Positions 33,894 through 43,807 of a stretch of DNA of 64,000 nt are shown here, in pieces; positions within the stretch are counted from its first letter, which is position 1, and each line of letters opens with the position of its first letter. Location: positions 1 through 64,000 of the forward strand of contig JADKGF010000005.1 of the NCBI GenBank assembly GCA_016717105.1, read 5' to 3'. The position numbers were made by a program, and so were the translations under genes. The stretch comes from Saprospiraceae bacterium (GTDB lineage: Bacteria; Bacteroidota; Bacteroidia; Chitinophagales; Saprospiraceae). The notes below the pieces were generated by a model. The model worked only from the letters and a program-made list of their open reading frames with translations. It ran no database searches and was not told the origin of the DNA.

Positions 33894-35642
33894 ATGACCG
33901 CAAATACAAGCCCGAATATTGATATAAAACCAACCGCGACTAAACAAGTAACGGGATCACAGGCCTTATTGGATGCTTTGATTCAGGAAGGCGTAAAAAC
34001 TATTTTTGGCTATCCAGGTGGTGCGATAATGCCAGTGTATGATGCACTTTATGATTACAATGATCGATTAGAACACATCTTAGTGCGTCACGAACAAGGT
34101 GCCATCCATGCAGCGCAAGGATTTGCCCGTGTATCAGGCAAAACCGGTGTAGTTTTTGCCACAAGCGGTCCAGGTGCAACCAATTTGGTTACAGGCTTGG
34201 CGGATGCCATGATAGATTCTACGCCTGTAGTATGTATAACGGGACAGGTTTTTGCACATTTGTTGGGTACAGATGCTTTTCAAGAGACCGATGTCATCAA
34301 TATCACTACTCCTGTCACAAAATGGAGTTATCAAGTCACCAATGCTGAAGAAATTCCACATGTATTGGCAAAAGCTTTTTACATCGCTAGTACTGGACGT
34401 CCTGGGCCGGTAGTCATTGATATTACCAAAAATGCACAATTGCAACTTTTTGATTATGAAGGTTATCAAAAGTGTTTCCACATCCGAAGTTATAAACCTA
34501 AGCCAGAAGTAAGGCCTACTTATATTGCGGAAGCAGCTGCGATTATCAATGAAACAAAAAGGCCTTTTGTCATCTTTGGTCAAGGTGTTATTTTGGGAAA
34601 TGCAGAGAAGGAGTTTCAAGCTTTTGTCGAAAAAGGAAATTTTCCTGCTGCTTGGACTATCTTAGGAATGGGTGCGATACCGACAGATCATGAGCTTGCA
34701 GTTGGGATGTTGGGTATGCATGGCAATTATGGACCGAATCTTCTTACCAATGAATGTGATGTACTTATCGCTGTGGGTATGCGTTTTGATGATAGGGTAA
34801 CAGGCAGACTAGACAAATATGCAAAACAGGCAAAAATCATCCATCTTGACATAGATCCAGCTGAAATCGATAAAAAGGTTAAAAGTACCGTTTCTGTTTG
34901 GGGCGATTGCAAAGAAACATTGCCGCTCTTGACTAAATTGATTGAAAAAAATGACAATAAAGACTGGCTCCAAAAATTTGCAGATTGTACCATAAAAGAA
35001 ACCGAAAAAGTCATCTTTCCTGAGCAAAATCCCGAGTCAGAGACGCTCACAATGGCAGAAGTACTCAAATGTATCAATGAAATTACCAAAGGAGATGCAA
35101 TTATTGTATCAGATGTAGGTCAGCATCAAATGGTCGCATGTCGCTACGCCAAGCTCAATAACACTAGGTCTAATGTTACTTCAGGTGGACTTGGAACGAT
35201 GGGATTTGCACTGCCAGCTGCTATTGGAGCAAAATATGGTGCACCTGATAGACAGGTCATTGCCATTATTGGTGATGGTGGATTTCAGATGACATTGCAG
35301 GAGTTAGGTACCATCATGCAAGCTAATGTCAATGTAAAAATCATCATTCTCAATAATCAGTTTCTTGGTATGGTCAGACAATGGCAAGAGCTTTTTCATC
35401 AGAATAGATATTCGTTTGTCAATATCAAAAGTCCAGATTATATAAAATTGGCAGCAGCGTATAATATAGAAGCAAAAAAAGTAGATCAAAGAGCTGAACT
35501 TAAAAGCACATTGGAAGATATTTTAAGTCATGAAAATCCGTTTTTATTGGAAGTTATGGTCGGAAAAGAGAATAATGTTTTCCCTATGGTACCACAAGGT
35601 CGCGGAGTTTCGGAAATTATATTATCAAAAGAAGAATTGTAA
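33894..35642 (+). CDS. ilvB: Acetolactate synthase large subunit
   Basis: 582 residues from the ATG at 33894; the upstream open frame has only a TTG, so the ATG is preferred. ThDP-dependent enzyme that joins two pyruvates, or pyruvate and 2-oxobutyrate. Visible features: N-terminal FGYPGGAIMPVYDAL, catalytic Glu67 in RHEQGAIHAAQGFAR, the FAD-domain region VAVGMRFDDRVTG (here AVGMRFDDRVTG), and the ThDP/Mg motif GDGGFQMTLQELGTI followed by NNQFLGMVRQWQELF. It overlaps the small-subunit gene by one base (TAATG), which implies translational coupling. Confidence 0.96.
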   Translation: MTANTSPNIDIKPTATKQVTGSQALLDALIQEGVKTIFGYPGGAIMPVYDALYDYNDRLEHILVRHEQGAIHAAQGFARVSGKTGVVFATSGPGATNLVTGLADAMIDSTPVVCITGQVFAHLLGTDAFQETDVINITTPVTKWSYQVTNAEEIPHVLAKAFYIASTGRPGPVVIDITKNAQLQLFDYEGYQKCFHIRSYKPKPEVRPTYIAEAAAIINETKRPFVIFGQGVILGNAEKEFQAFVEKGNFPAAWTILGMGAIPTDHELAVGMLGMHGNYGPNLLTNECDVLIAVGMRFDDRVTGRLDKYAKQAKIIHLDIDPAEIDKKVKSTVSVWGDCKETLPLLTKLIEKNDNKDWLQKFADCTIKETEKVIFPEQNPESETLTMAEVLKCINEITKGDAIIVSDVGQHQMVACRYAKLNNTRSNVTSGGLGTMGFALPAAIGAKYGAPDRQVIAIIGDGGFQMTLQELGTIMQANVNVKIIILNNQFLGMVRQWQELFHQNRYSFVNIKSPDYIKLAAAYNIEAKKVDQRAELKSTLEDILSHENPFLLEVMVGKENNVFPMVPQGRGVSEIILSKEEL

Positions 35643-36229
35643 TGAAGCAAGAATATACTATTACCGTTTATACGGAAAATCAAATAGGCTTGATCAATAA
35701 ATTGGCCATCATTTTTACCCGTCGAAAAATAAATATCGAAAGCCTAAATACGTCGCCAAGCGAAGTAGAAGGTATTCATAGATTCACCATTGTCATCAAT
35801 GAAACCGAAGATGTTGTCAGGAAATTATCAAGACAAATAGAGAAATTGCTCGACGTACTCAAGGTTGATTTCAATACAGATGACGAAATTATATGGCAAG
35901 AGATGGCACTCTACAAAGTAGCCGCCGATGTCATTACCGAAAAAGTAAAAGTGGAACGTCTTTTGAGAGAACAAGGCGCTCGAGCTGTTGTGATTAGAAA
36001 AGATTTTATCATTTTCGAATGTACAGGTCAAAGAGAAGAAATAAACAATCTAATCAAAACTTTAGAACCATACGGCCTTTTGGAATTTGTTCGTTCCGCA
36101 AGAATTGCCATCATCAAAAAAAGCGATGGTTTTCACAATAAAGTGAAAGAATTTGAATACAGAGTGCCAAGTGAGGCGCTTGTGGAAAATGAATTCTTAG
36201 ACAAAAATGAAGGCGTTTTTAGCATGTAA
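35642..36229 (+). CDS. ilvN: Acetolactate synthase small (regulatory) subunit
   Basis: 195 residues. The N-terminal ACT domain (YTITVYTENQIGLINKLAII, then NIESLNTSPSEVEGIHRFTI) binds valine for feedback inhibition of the IlvB catalytic subunit in known enzymes. A C-terminal small-subunit domain follows (VERLLREQGARAVVIRKDFI, GLLEFVRSARIAI). The length is close to the usual 160-190, with a short C-terminal extension. The ATG overlaps the ilvB stop. Confidence 0.95.
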   Translation: MKQEYTITVYTENQIGLINKLAIIFTRRKINIESLNTSPSEVEGIHRFTIVINETEDVVRKLSRQIEKLLDVLKVDFNTDDEIIWQEMALYKVAADVITEKVKVERLLREQGARAVVIRKDFIIFECTGQREEINNLIKTLEPYGLLEFVRSARIAIIKKSDGFHNKVKEFEYRVPSEALVENEFLDKNEGVFSM

Positions 36230-36308
36230 ATATCCTAACCAAATATACCTTATACCATTCATCAATTAATTTGTAATTCAAAAATTTATCATTAGTAATT
36301 AAACAAGT

Positions 36309-37355
36309 ATGGCACAATTAAATTTCGGTGGTACAGTAGAAAATGTAGTCACCAGAGAAGAATTCCCTATGGCAAAAGCCAGAGAAGTACTCAAAGATGA
36401 AGTCATCGCCATCATTGGTTATGGTGTACAAGGTCCTGGTCAAGCGATGAACCTTAAGGATAATGGGTTTAATGTCATCATAGGCCAAAGACAGGATTCG
36501 CCGACATGGCAAAAAGCAGTAAATGATGGATGGATACCAGGTGAGACGCTTTTTAGCATAGAAGAAGCAGCTGAAAAAGGGACTATCATCCAATATCTTT
36601 TGTCTGATGCAGCGCAGATTGCTATTTGGCCTACTTTGCAGCCGTATTTGACACCGGGCAAAGCTTTGTATTTTTCGCATGGATTTGGTGTGACTTACAA
36701 AGAAAGAACGGGTATCGTACCACCTGCGGGCATTGACGTCATATTGATAGCGCCAAAAGGTTCAGGTACCAGTTTGAGAAGATTATTTCTAGAAGGTAAA
36801 GGACTCAATTCTAGCTATGCGATCTTCCAAGATGCGACTGGTAAAGCGTTTGATCGGGTAGTAGCGTTGGGTATCGGTGTAGGGTCAGGATATCTATTCG
36901 AAACCGATTTCAAAAAAGAAGTATATAGTGACCTTACTGGCGAACGTGGTAGTTTGATGGGCGCTGTACAAGGTATCTTCGAAGCACAATATAATGAATT
37001 GCGCAAACGTGGACATTCGCCATCTGAAGCATTCAATGAGACAGTAGAAGAACTGACGCAATCACTCATGCCGCTTGTAGCAGAAAACGGTATGGACTGG
37101 ATGTATGCCAATTGTAGCACGACTGCACAACGTGGCGCCTTGGATTGGAAAAACAAATTTAGAGATGCGGTAGCTCCAGTCTTTTCTGAATTATACGACA
37201 GTGTCGCATCGGGCAACGAAGCACAAAGGTCTATTGATAGCAATTCTCAACCAGATTATAGAGAAAAGTTGGAAGTAGAACTCAAAGAACTTCGCGACTC
37301 AGAAATGTGGCAAACAGGAAAGACCGTAAGAAGTCTAAGACCTGAAAGAAATTAA
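36309..37355 (+). CDS. ilvC: Ketol-acid reductoisomerase
   Basis: 348 residues, class I length. NADPH-dependent isomeroreductase converting acetolactate or acetohydroxybutyrate to the dihydroxy acids used by IlvD. The Rossmann glycine motif is IGYGVQGPGQAMNL (~37-50). The C-terminal knotted domain has the metal-binding region DLTGERGSLMGAVQGIFEAQ and TVEELTQSLMPLVAENG. It lies 79 bp after ilvN. Intact. Confidence 0.95.
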   Translation: MAQLNFGGTVENVVTREEFPMAKAREVLKDEVIAIIGYGVQGPGQAMNLKDNGFNVIIGQRQDSPTWQKAVNDGWIPGETLFSIEEAAEKGTIIQYLLSDAAQIAIWPTLQPYLTPGKALYFSHGFGVTYKERTGIVPPAGIDVILIAPKGSGTSLRRLFLEGKGLNSSYAIFQDATGKAFDRVVALGIGVGSGYLFETDFKKEVYSDLTGERGSLMGAVQGIFEAQYNELRKRGHSPSEAFNETVEELTQSLMPLVAENGMDWMYANCSTTAQRGALDWKNKFRDAVAPVFSELYDSVASGNEAQRSIDSNSQPDYREKLEVELKELRDSEMWQTGKTVRSLRPERN

Positions 37356-37394
37356 TGATTTATCATTTAACTTTTGTAATTCCTAATTTCATCA

Positions 37395-38633
37395 ATGGTT
37401 GCAGTAACTGATATACAAGAAGCACATCTACGACTAAAAGAAGTAGTATATACTACACCTTTGCAACGCAATCCTTCACTATCTAGGAAATATGATTGCA
37501 ATGTCTGGCTCAAAAGAGAAGATATGCAGGTCGTTCGCTCCTTCAAAATCCGTGGTGCATACAATAAAATTTCTGTCATGGAACCTACACTCGTCACACG
37601 CGGTATCGTATGTGCGAGTGCAGGCAACCATGCACAAGGAGTCGCCTTTGCAGCTTCCAATCTGAAGATTCACGCCACGATCTACATGCCATCTACTACA
37701 CCAAAACAAAAGATATCTAAGGTGCGACATTTTGGTGGCGAGTACGTAGATATTGTACTGGTCGGAGATACATTTGACGATGCATATCATGCGGCCATCC
37801 AGCGGTGTGAATTGGATGGTTTGCCATTTATACACCCGTTTGATGATTATGATGTCATGGCTGGGCAAGGCACTGTAGGATTGGAGATATTGGAGCAGTG
37901 TCCTGAACCATTGGATATATTATTGGTGGCAGTTGGTGGTGGAGGATTATTGAGTGGTGTTGGATCTTATTTCAAACAACGATCACCAAACACCAAAATC
38001 ATAGCCATTGAATCAGAAGGCGCGCCGGCGCTTCATGCATCACTAAATACTGGACAAGTTGTTACCTTAGACAAAATAGATTCCTTTGCAGATGGTATAG
38101 CGGTAAAACGCGTTGGACAGCATACTTTTGATATTTGCAAAGAGATAGTAGATGAAATTGTCTTGGTTCCTGAAGGTCAAATTTGCTCTACGATGTTGAA
38201 ACTATACAATGATGAGGCCATCGTAACTGAGCCAGCCGGAGCTATCAGTATCTCTGCCCTTGCACTTATCAGAGATCAAATCAAAGGCAAAAATGTAGGT
38301 ATCATCATCTGTGGTGGTAACAATGATATCAGCCGCACCGAAGAGATCAGAGAGCGTGCCCTACTATGGGAAAATAGAAAACATTATTTTATCGTCCGCT
38401 TTCCGCAAAGAGCTGGAGCATTGCGAGATTTTCTCCATGTCTTAGGACCTGAAGATGATATTACCCACTTTGCTTATACCAAAAAAAACAATAGAGACTC
38501 AGGCCCTGCACTTGTAGGTATCGAACTAAAAAATCAAGATGACTTTCCTGCATTGATAGATAGATTGACTGCTGCCAAAATCAATTACGAACATATCAAC
38601 AACAATCCGATGTTGTTTGAGATGTTGGTGTAG
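37395..38633 (+). CDS. ilvA: Threonine ammonia-lyase (threonine dehydratase)
   Basis: 412 residues. PLP enzyme forming 2-oxobutyrate from threonine, the entry to isoleucine synthesis. The PLP lysine is Lys51 in RSFKIRGAYNKI; the phosphate-binding loop is VAVGGGGLLSGVG; substrate loop SAGNHAQGVAFAA. One C-terminal ACT-like regulatory domain (FIVRFPQRAGALRDFLHVLG) follows, the short form with one rather than two such domains. It closes the operon and completes the isoleucine branch. Intact. Confidence 0.95.
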   Translation: MVAVTDIQEAHLRLKEVVYTTPLQRNPSLSRKYDCNVWLKREDMQVVRSFKIRGAYNKISVMEPTLVTRGIVCASAGNHAQGVAFAASNLKIHATIYMPSTTPKQKISKVRHFGGEYVDIVLVGDTFDDAYHAAIQRCELDGLPFIHPFDDYDVMAGQGTVGLEILEQCPEPLDILLVAVGGGGLLSGVGSYFKQRSPNTKIIAIESEGAPALHASLNTGQVVTLDKIDSFADGIAVKRVGQHTFDICKEIVDEIVLVPEGQICSTMLKLYNDEAIVTEPAGAISISALALIRDQIKGKNVGIIICGGNNDISRTEEIRERALLWENRKHYFIVRFPQRAGALRDFLHVLGPEDDITHFAYTKKNNRDSGPALVGIELKNQDDFPALIDRLTAAKINYEHINNNPMLFEMLV

Positions 38634-38692
38634 GAAGAGACTTTAGGGGATTTTAGGCAGAGATTTTAATATAACTAGGCTTTTTTTCTGCA

Positions 38693-38725
38693 AATGAGCC
38701 GATTGAAATGGCTAATCGGCTCATT
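38693..38725. promoter_or_regulatory. Palindrome 1 upstream of fic (operator, possibly also ilv terminator)
   Basis: Perfect 12-bp arms AATGAGCCGATT (38693-38704) and AATCGGCTCATT (38714-38725) around a 9-nt loop. The half-site TGAGCCGA recurs in palindrome 2, which favours an operator. A T-rich tract follows, so it could also end the ilv transcript. Confidence 0.6.
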
Positions 38726-38732
38726 TATTTCG

Positions 38733-38740
38733 TATATTTG
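38733..38740 (+). promoter_or_regulatory. -7 box TATATTTG of fic
   Basis: Perfect TAnnTTTG placed between the two palindromes and touching the first half-site of the second. A repressor bound to either palindrome would block it. Confidence 0.5.
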
Positions 38741-38767
38741 AGCCGAATAATGTAAATAATCGGCTCA
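38739..38767. promoter_or_regulatory. Palindrome 2 overlapping the fic start codon
   Basis: Half-sites TGAGCCGA (38739-38746) and TCGGCTCA (38760-38767) are 13 nt apart; the last A is the first base of the ATG. Both half-sites match those of palindrome 1, giving four copies within 75 bp. Confidence 0.6.
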
Positions 38768-39866
38768 TGATGTATAATTGGGAACAAAAAGATTGGCTTC
38801 AATTTAGGTACAATGAAAACGAATTCACAGAAATAGCATTGCGATTTACAGCCTTGGCCGGAGAAAGTCAAGGATATATACAAAGCTTATCTGGTAATGA
38901 ACAATCAGAAACAATCCTAAATGTACTTGTAAAGGAAGCAATAAAAGTTCTGCAATCGAAGGCGAAATATTGAGTCGTCAAGATTTGGTTTCGAGCATTC
39001 GAAAAAATTTAGGCTATCCAACGCCCAGCTTCCATATTAAAGATAAACGGGCAGAAGGCATTGCTATGCTTTTGGTTAAGTCTCGAGAGAAAATTGATGA
39101 TGATTTGACAGAAGCACAGCTTTTTGATTGGCATAATTTATTGATGATGGGCAATAAACTCATAAATAGTGGTCAATACAGATGTCATATTGAGCCTATG
39201 CAAGTTGTCTCTGGGTCTATTGAAAGAAGTGGTGCATTTTGAGGCACCACCATCAGTTCAGTACCAAATGAAATGAAAAAATTCTATGAATGGTTTAATG
39301 AAACAAAACAAGGGAAACGCCCAATTGCAAACTTATTGATTCGATCAGCAATTGCTCATTTGTATTTTGAAACGATTCACCCATTTGAAGATGGAAATGG
39401 CAGAATAGGTAGGATTATAGCAGAAAAATCATTAGCACAAGGTTTAAATAGACCTATTTTAATGAGTATCTCGACAGCGATTGATCGTAATAAAAATGCC
39501 TATTATACTGCATTAAAAAAAGCACAGAGAAGCAATGATGTGACAGATTGGGTACAATATTTTTCAGAAACAATTCTAGATGCACAACAAGATTTTATTA
39601 CAACAATTGATTTTTTGATTAAAAAAACAGCTTTTTTTGATAGAAATAAAACTCAACTCAATGAAGCACAGAGCAAAGTGTTATATAAAATGCTTGAAGA
39701 TGGAGAAACAGTATTTGTCGGAGGAATGAATGCACGAAAATATCAATCTATTTCTAGGGTATCAAAAGCAACAGCTACTCGGCATTTACAAGACTTGGTA
39801 GAAAAAGGTTTACTTATTTCACATCAAAGTGGTCGTAGCACCAATTATCAAGTGAAATTGTCATAA
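38767..39866 (+). CDS. Fic-family AMP-transferase with C-terminal winged helix (frameshifted)
   Basis: About 366 residues once frames are joined. The N-terminal DUF4172-type domain starts MMYNWEQKDWLQFRYN. An inhibitory helix motif SSAIEGE is restored by adding one A at about 38950, which makes this a class II (N-terminally self-inhibited) Fic protein. The catalytic motif HPFEDGNGRIGR is intact (HxFxDGNGRxxR). A helix-turn-helix follows (YQSISRVSKATATRHLQDLVEKGLL). Fic enzymes usually AMPylate Tyr/Thr of target proteins with ATP; the target is unknown. Further breaks lie at about 39220-39260, where VVHFEAPPSVQ switches frame to SVPNEMKKFYEWFN. The palindromes at its start suggest autoregulation through the HTH domain. 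Confidence 0.85.
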
Positions 39867-39930
39867 ATCCATATAAGTTTGGCCTTCAATTACAATTAGT
39901 ATTTTTACCTTCTAAGCATTCACAATCACA

Positions 39931-39973
39931 AAAAAAAAGCACCACCAAATGATTACTTGGTAGTGCCTTTTTT
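39931..39973. terminator. Bidirectional terminator between fic and the T9SS gene
   Basis: Arms GCACCACCAA (39939-39948) and TTGGTAGTGC (39957-39966) have one mismatch, with an A run on the left and a T run on the right. It serves both the plus-strand fic and the minus-strand gene ending at 39986. Confidence 0.85.
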
Positions 39974-39985
39974 ATAAAAATGAGT

Positions 39986-42403
39986 TTATCGCATCAGAAT
40001 CATTTTTTTGTTAGTTACGGTTTTTTCAGTAGTCAATCGAACCATATATACGCCATTTTGAATGGCATCTGGCATCGATACTTCAAAAACGCCATCAACA
40101 GATTCTTGTTTTGAGAAAGCAACTTCTTGTCCATTATCATTATAGATGCTTATTGTTCCATCAGCGATTCCATTTGACTCTATGGTAAATGCACCTGTAC
40201 TTGTCGGATTTGGATAGAGTTTAAAATCATTTGTTGTCAAATTCTGCGTATTCGTCGGTCTTCTTAGGAATCTGAAAACCAGATCTACTTTCGTTTGCTC
40301 GAAGTCGTTTAGTACAGCTTCGGATGGCATTAGGTCATCTGCGATACTCAAGATATTGGCTAGATTTCCAGACTCGGTAGGTCTGATAGTGATGGTAAAC
40401 AATGTATCCGTACTACTCAAGGTCAAAGGTTCGACTGTGCGAAGATACCATGAATATCGAAGTGAGTGCAATTGTTCATTGAAGTAGATGTCTTTTAGCG
40501 CTTTTTTCTCAGTACTCACCAAAATGGCGTCTTTGAGCCTGATCGCCGCCTGCAATGCATAAATATTATTGAATGTAGAAGAGAAAAATGAAACTTCAAA
40601 CAATTCGTTTTTAACCACAGGATCATCGTAACAAGCTATTTCGAATGGCGTCGGTGGCGAGTCTGTCAAAAAATTAATTTTCACTTGGCGTTGATCAACG
40701 AAATTGCCATTGATCTTATATTTGATGTTTATTTTTAGTTGAGTGCCTTTGTACTGATTATAATTAAAGGTCAACTGATCATAAAAGTGTGTGCCTTGTT
40801 GCCAATTTATTTGGAATTCACCGATGACACCCAGACAGTGATATTCGTTTCCGCCATCAAACATTGATCCCTTAACGACATACGCACCATTGGTTTCATT
40901 TACGCTAATTTCTGGTATAATGTTTACAGGATCATAACAACCATTTTTAACCATATTAACCTTTGAGATGCATGAGGTATTGTCAGTTAAGTCATAGACC
41001 GTTACATCAAAAGTATATGGGGGCGAATTGTATAATTTTAATGTTTTTTGCAATGAATCAGTAGCAGAAAATGAAAATTGGTGACTGAGATTACCATTTT
41101 TAATCAAATCAACTGTGCTAATTATGAAGCTATCTTGAGCCAAAACATTAACATTTCCATGACAACTTAAGCTTAAATCAGAATCAATACGTATAATTTG
41201 AAAATGTGTGTTTATCTCTCCTGTTAACCAATTTAAGGCTTTCCAAATTCTCAATATTTTTAAACAGGGTATTAAAACCTCATCAGAATGGGACACAAAG
41301 ACTATGTTGACACAAGCAGGATCAATGATAGGGCTTCCTGTGTTATGATTGGAAGTACAGTCTGGAATCGTAGTGTCAGCAGGCCAAGTAACAGGGCATA
41401 GATTAGCTGCGTTGATGGACATTTTTTGGTAAGTTTTCAGACAATTTCCGACTTTGTACACGAGTTCATTTTTATATTGATCATTCAGGCTGAAAAAATC
41501 AGTTAGTTTGCCAGATTTTGTGGGTGTAAATGTGATTTGCGCAAAATCAAGAATTGGCGGTGTATTCGAATCAAAAACTTTAGCGATATTAATGGTCGCA
41601 GTAGAATCAATGAAATTGGTCACAGTTCCAGCAATTGCTGACACTGCCGAAACTACACCATCTCGATATTTCAAAGAAAAGCAAGCACCAATATCTTGGG
41701 CATCATAAAGGTAACCTATCACAAATTTTACTTGTTGACCAGCGGTTACATTGATGTTGGGAATTTGTATTGCCTTAGTTGATGTGCTGTCTTCAGTGCA
41801 GCTTGCACATAATTCAGGTATGGTAGATGCCACAGCGCCATGTTGATAGCCATTAAAAGTAATTTCTTGTAGCCCATTGGGAATACCTTGTATGATTGTT
41901 CTATTCTTTAGACTAACATCCAAAGAATTCAAGTGTTTTTGATCTACAAAAAACCATTCATCATAGGAAACCTGTGGATTGGGTATCTGTACCAAATATC
42001 TAGTAAGAAATACAATATCCAAGGTTGTGATCCCATTAGTGCTATTGACATCACCAGCTAATATAGAAGGCTGGTATGTTAAGTTATTAAAAATTCCCAA
42101 AATAATATTCCTCATCGCATAAGCATCTTTGATGGAAACATCGGTTTTAGATACATCCGAAGAAGAGATTCTAACTTCATACGTGTATCCTGGGTCCAAA
42201 TTGTCAAAGGTAGCAGGATGAATGTTACTGGATGTGAGTTTTGTTGCATTAGAACCAATGATCTGGTACAAATCTATGGTTACAGGTTTATCAAATGCAT
42301 TGCCGCAGCCGTCTTCTACATTGACATTGATGGTTCCTGGTTGTTGTTGTGCTGTCAGGATGATGGACAGCCAAAGCAAGAGAAAAGTTAAACTATTTTT
42401 CAT
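39986..42403 (-). CDS. Secreted dockerin-like/cohesin-like protein with T9SS type A sorting domain
   Basis: 805 residues, intact. Signal peptide (SLTFLLLWLSIILTAQQ), a CnaB-like domain (GTINVNVEDGCGNAFDKPV ... LDPGYTYEVRI), then a dockerin-like pair (DVSIKDAYAMRNIILGI, GDVNSTNGITTLDIVFLTRY). Two beta-sandwich regions resembling cohesin folds follow (INVTAGQQVKFVIGYLYDAQ ... FTPTKSGKL at ~210-310; VVKNELFEVSFFSSTFNNIY at ~620-720), and the protein ends with a sorting domain (FKLYPNPTSTGAFTIESNG ... NGVYMVRLTTEKTVTNKKMI). It begins 13 bp after the membrane-barrel gene, so it is the last gene of the sigma-factor operon and a likely surface output of it. The cohesin assignment rests on fold pattern only. 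Confidence 0.8.
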   Translation of the reverse strand: MKNSLTFLLLWLSIILTAQQQPGTINVNVEDGCGNAFDKPVTIDLYQIIGSNATKLTSSNIHPATFDNLDPGYTYEVRISSSDVSKTDVSIKDAYAMRNIILGIFNNLTYQPSILAGDVNSTNGITTLDIVFLTRYLVQIPNPQVSYDEWFFVDQKHLNSLDVSLKNRTIIQGIPNGLQEITFNGYQHGAVASTIPELCASCTEDSTSTKAIQIPNINVTAGQQVKFVIGYLYDAQDIGACFSLKYRDGVVSAVSAIAGTVTNFIDSTATINIAKVFDSNTPPILDFAQITFTPTKSGKLTDFFSLNDQYKNELVYKVGNCLKTYQKMSINAANLCPVTWPADTTIPDCTSNHNTGSPIIDPACVNIVFVSHSDEVLIPCLKILRIWKALNWLTGEINTHFQIIRIDSDLSLSCHGNVNVLAQDSFIISTVDLIKNGNLSHQFSFSATDSLQKTLKLYNSPPYTFDVTVYDLTDNTSCISKVNMVKNGCYDPVNIIPEISVNETNGAYVVKGSMFDGGNEYHCLGVIGEFQINWQQGTHFYDQLTFNYNQYKGTQLKINIKYKINGNFVDQRQVKINFLTDSPPTPFEIACYDDPVVKNELFEVSFFSSTFNNIYALQAAIRLKDAILVSTEKKALKDIYFNEQLHSLRYSWYLRTVEPLTLSSTDTLFTITIRPTESGNLANILSIADDLMPSEAVLNDFEQTKVDLVFRFLRRPTNTQNLTTNDFKLYPNPTSTGAFTIESNGIADGTISIYNDNGQEVAFSKQESVDGVFEVSMPDAIQNGVYMVRLTTEKTVTNKKMILMR

Positions 42404-42416
42404 TTTCTAATTAATT

Positions 42417-43806
42417 TTAGTTGTTGATAAAATATTTCATACCCAATGATAAGGAATGAAGATGATGTGTTCTTAAGTATCCCAAATCGCTTCGCAATCG
42501 GGAAAAGTTATAATCGTATCCGCCATATATAGCCAGGTTTCCGGACACCGGATATATATAGGATGTATGCATACCATATTGTAAAGAGTTAAAGGGTTGG
42601 TAGACTTTATTAAGTTCCATCATTTTCCCTTCATTATCCAAGACCTGACCACTAAATTTGGTATAGGTAGGAATGGACATGTTGACTTCTACAGCCCATC
42701 GCATTTTATGGACTTTAAAGAATTTGGTAAGAGCTATTGTTGCAGATATTTGCTCTATTGAATTGTAACGTGTTTGAGTAACTTTGGAGATTTGTTTTGC
42801 AAGTTTGCTTCCAGTTTGTTCTACCACTTGCCCTAGATGATTGGTGTAAGTTTCTAGGACTTGATTTTGGATTGTAATATCTGTTGTATCATATCGGCTA
42901 CTGTTCCATTTGTCATTTAATCTCGTGTAAGTCATACCTATTGATGCGTACCACTGATGACTAAAACTTTTACCAATGGAGAATCTTCCACCTACATTTT
43001 CCAAAGCGCGTTCATTGGTTTTTCTTTGATCTATAAGGGCGATGTTTTCGTTGGTTAAGCTTTTATAATTATACTTCGATAGTCCTACCATCGTGCGTAC
43101 ATCTACAAAAAAAGGTTTAGGTTCTTTTTGGACGACTATCGTCGAATGTGACAAATTTGGGTGTTGCGCATTGTGTGTTATTGCGCCAAGCGTGGTCTGT
43201 GGTAAATAGGATATAAATACTTTCTCTAATGTATTAGTATGATTATCAATAAATTGGAAATCGTCCTTTTGCTGATTCATAGGAGTCGCGGCTGCGATTT
43301 CGTCCAATGTTTGTGGTGTATTGATAACTTTTAATTGCAATGGATTTATATTGCGTATGTCTTGGATTTCATTTGGAAAAACTTGCTTTTCAGATGATAC
43401 GACTTTCTTTTCAGTTTTTGATGACGATGAATTTGTTTCCTTTGATGGATGAAATTTTGATTCTTTTTTATGGTTGATTCGTCCTTGATTACATTAGAAA
43501 ATTGATTGCTTTGACTTATGTTTTCATTTAAGGTTGGAATTTTATTTTGATGTTCTGTGGCAACAGTTTTTCATTTGATTGCAATAGGGTAGGAGCCACA
43601 TTTGTTGTTTTGTTTTTGGTAAATAGGTAGCCCGATAAAAGTACCAATCCCAGCATCATTGGCCATAGCCAGAATATAAGATTGCGTCGCTTTCTTTTTT
43701 CCATCCTGCGCTCCAACGCATCCCATTCGAAAGGTAGATCTATCGGTGATGCATGGTTTTTCAATCCTTGCATTTTATCTTTCCAATTATTTGTGTTATC
43801 TAACAT
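42417..43806 (-). CDS. Membrane-anchored protein with C-terminal outer-membrane beta-barrel-like domain, downstream of sigma factor (frameshifted)
   Basis: About 460 residues when joined. The N-terminal ~50 residues are cytoplasmic and charged (LPFEWDALERRMEKRKRR), followed by one membrane helix (FWLWPMMLGLVLLSGYLF). A low-complexity Ser/Lys/Glu linker leads to ~220 residues of alternating strands (FSHQWYASIGMTYTRLND, LQYGMHTSYIYPVSGNLAIY, GGYDYNFSRL, LHSLSLGMKYFINN) ending in Asn, like an outer-membrane barrel. Breaks at about 43540 and 43466 are fixed by single bases in A/T runs. The start is 1 nt after the sigma-factor stop. The position suggests an anti-sigma role for the N-terminus; no known anti-sigma domain is clear. 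Confidence 0.65.
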
Positions 43807-43807
43807 T

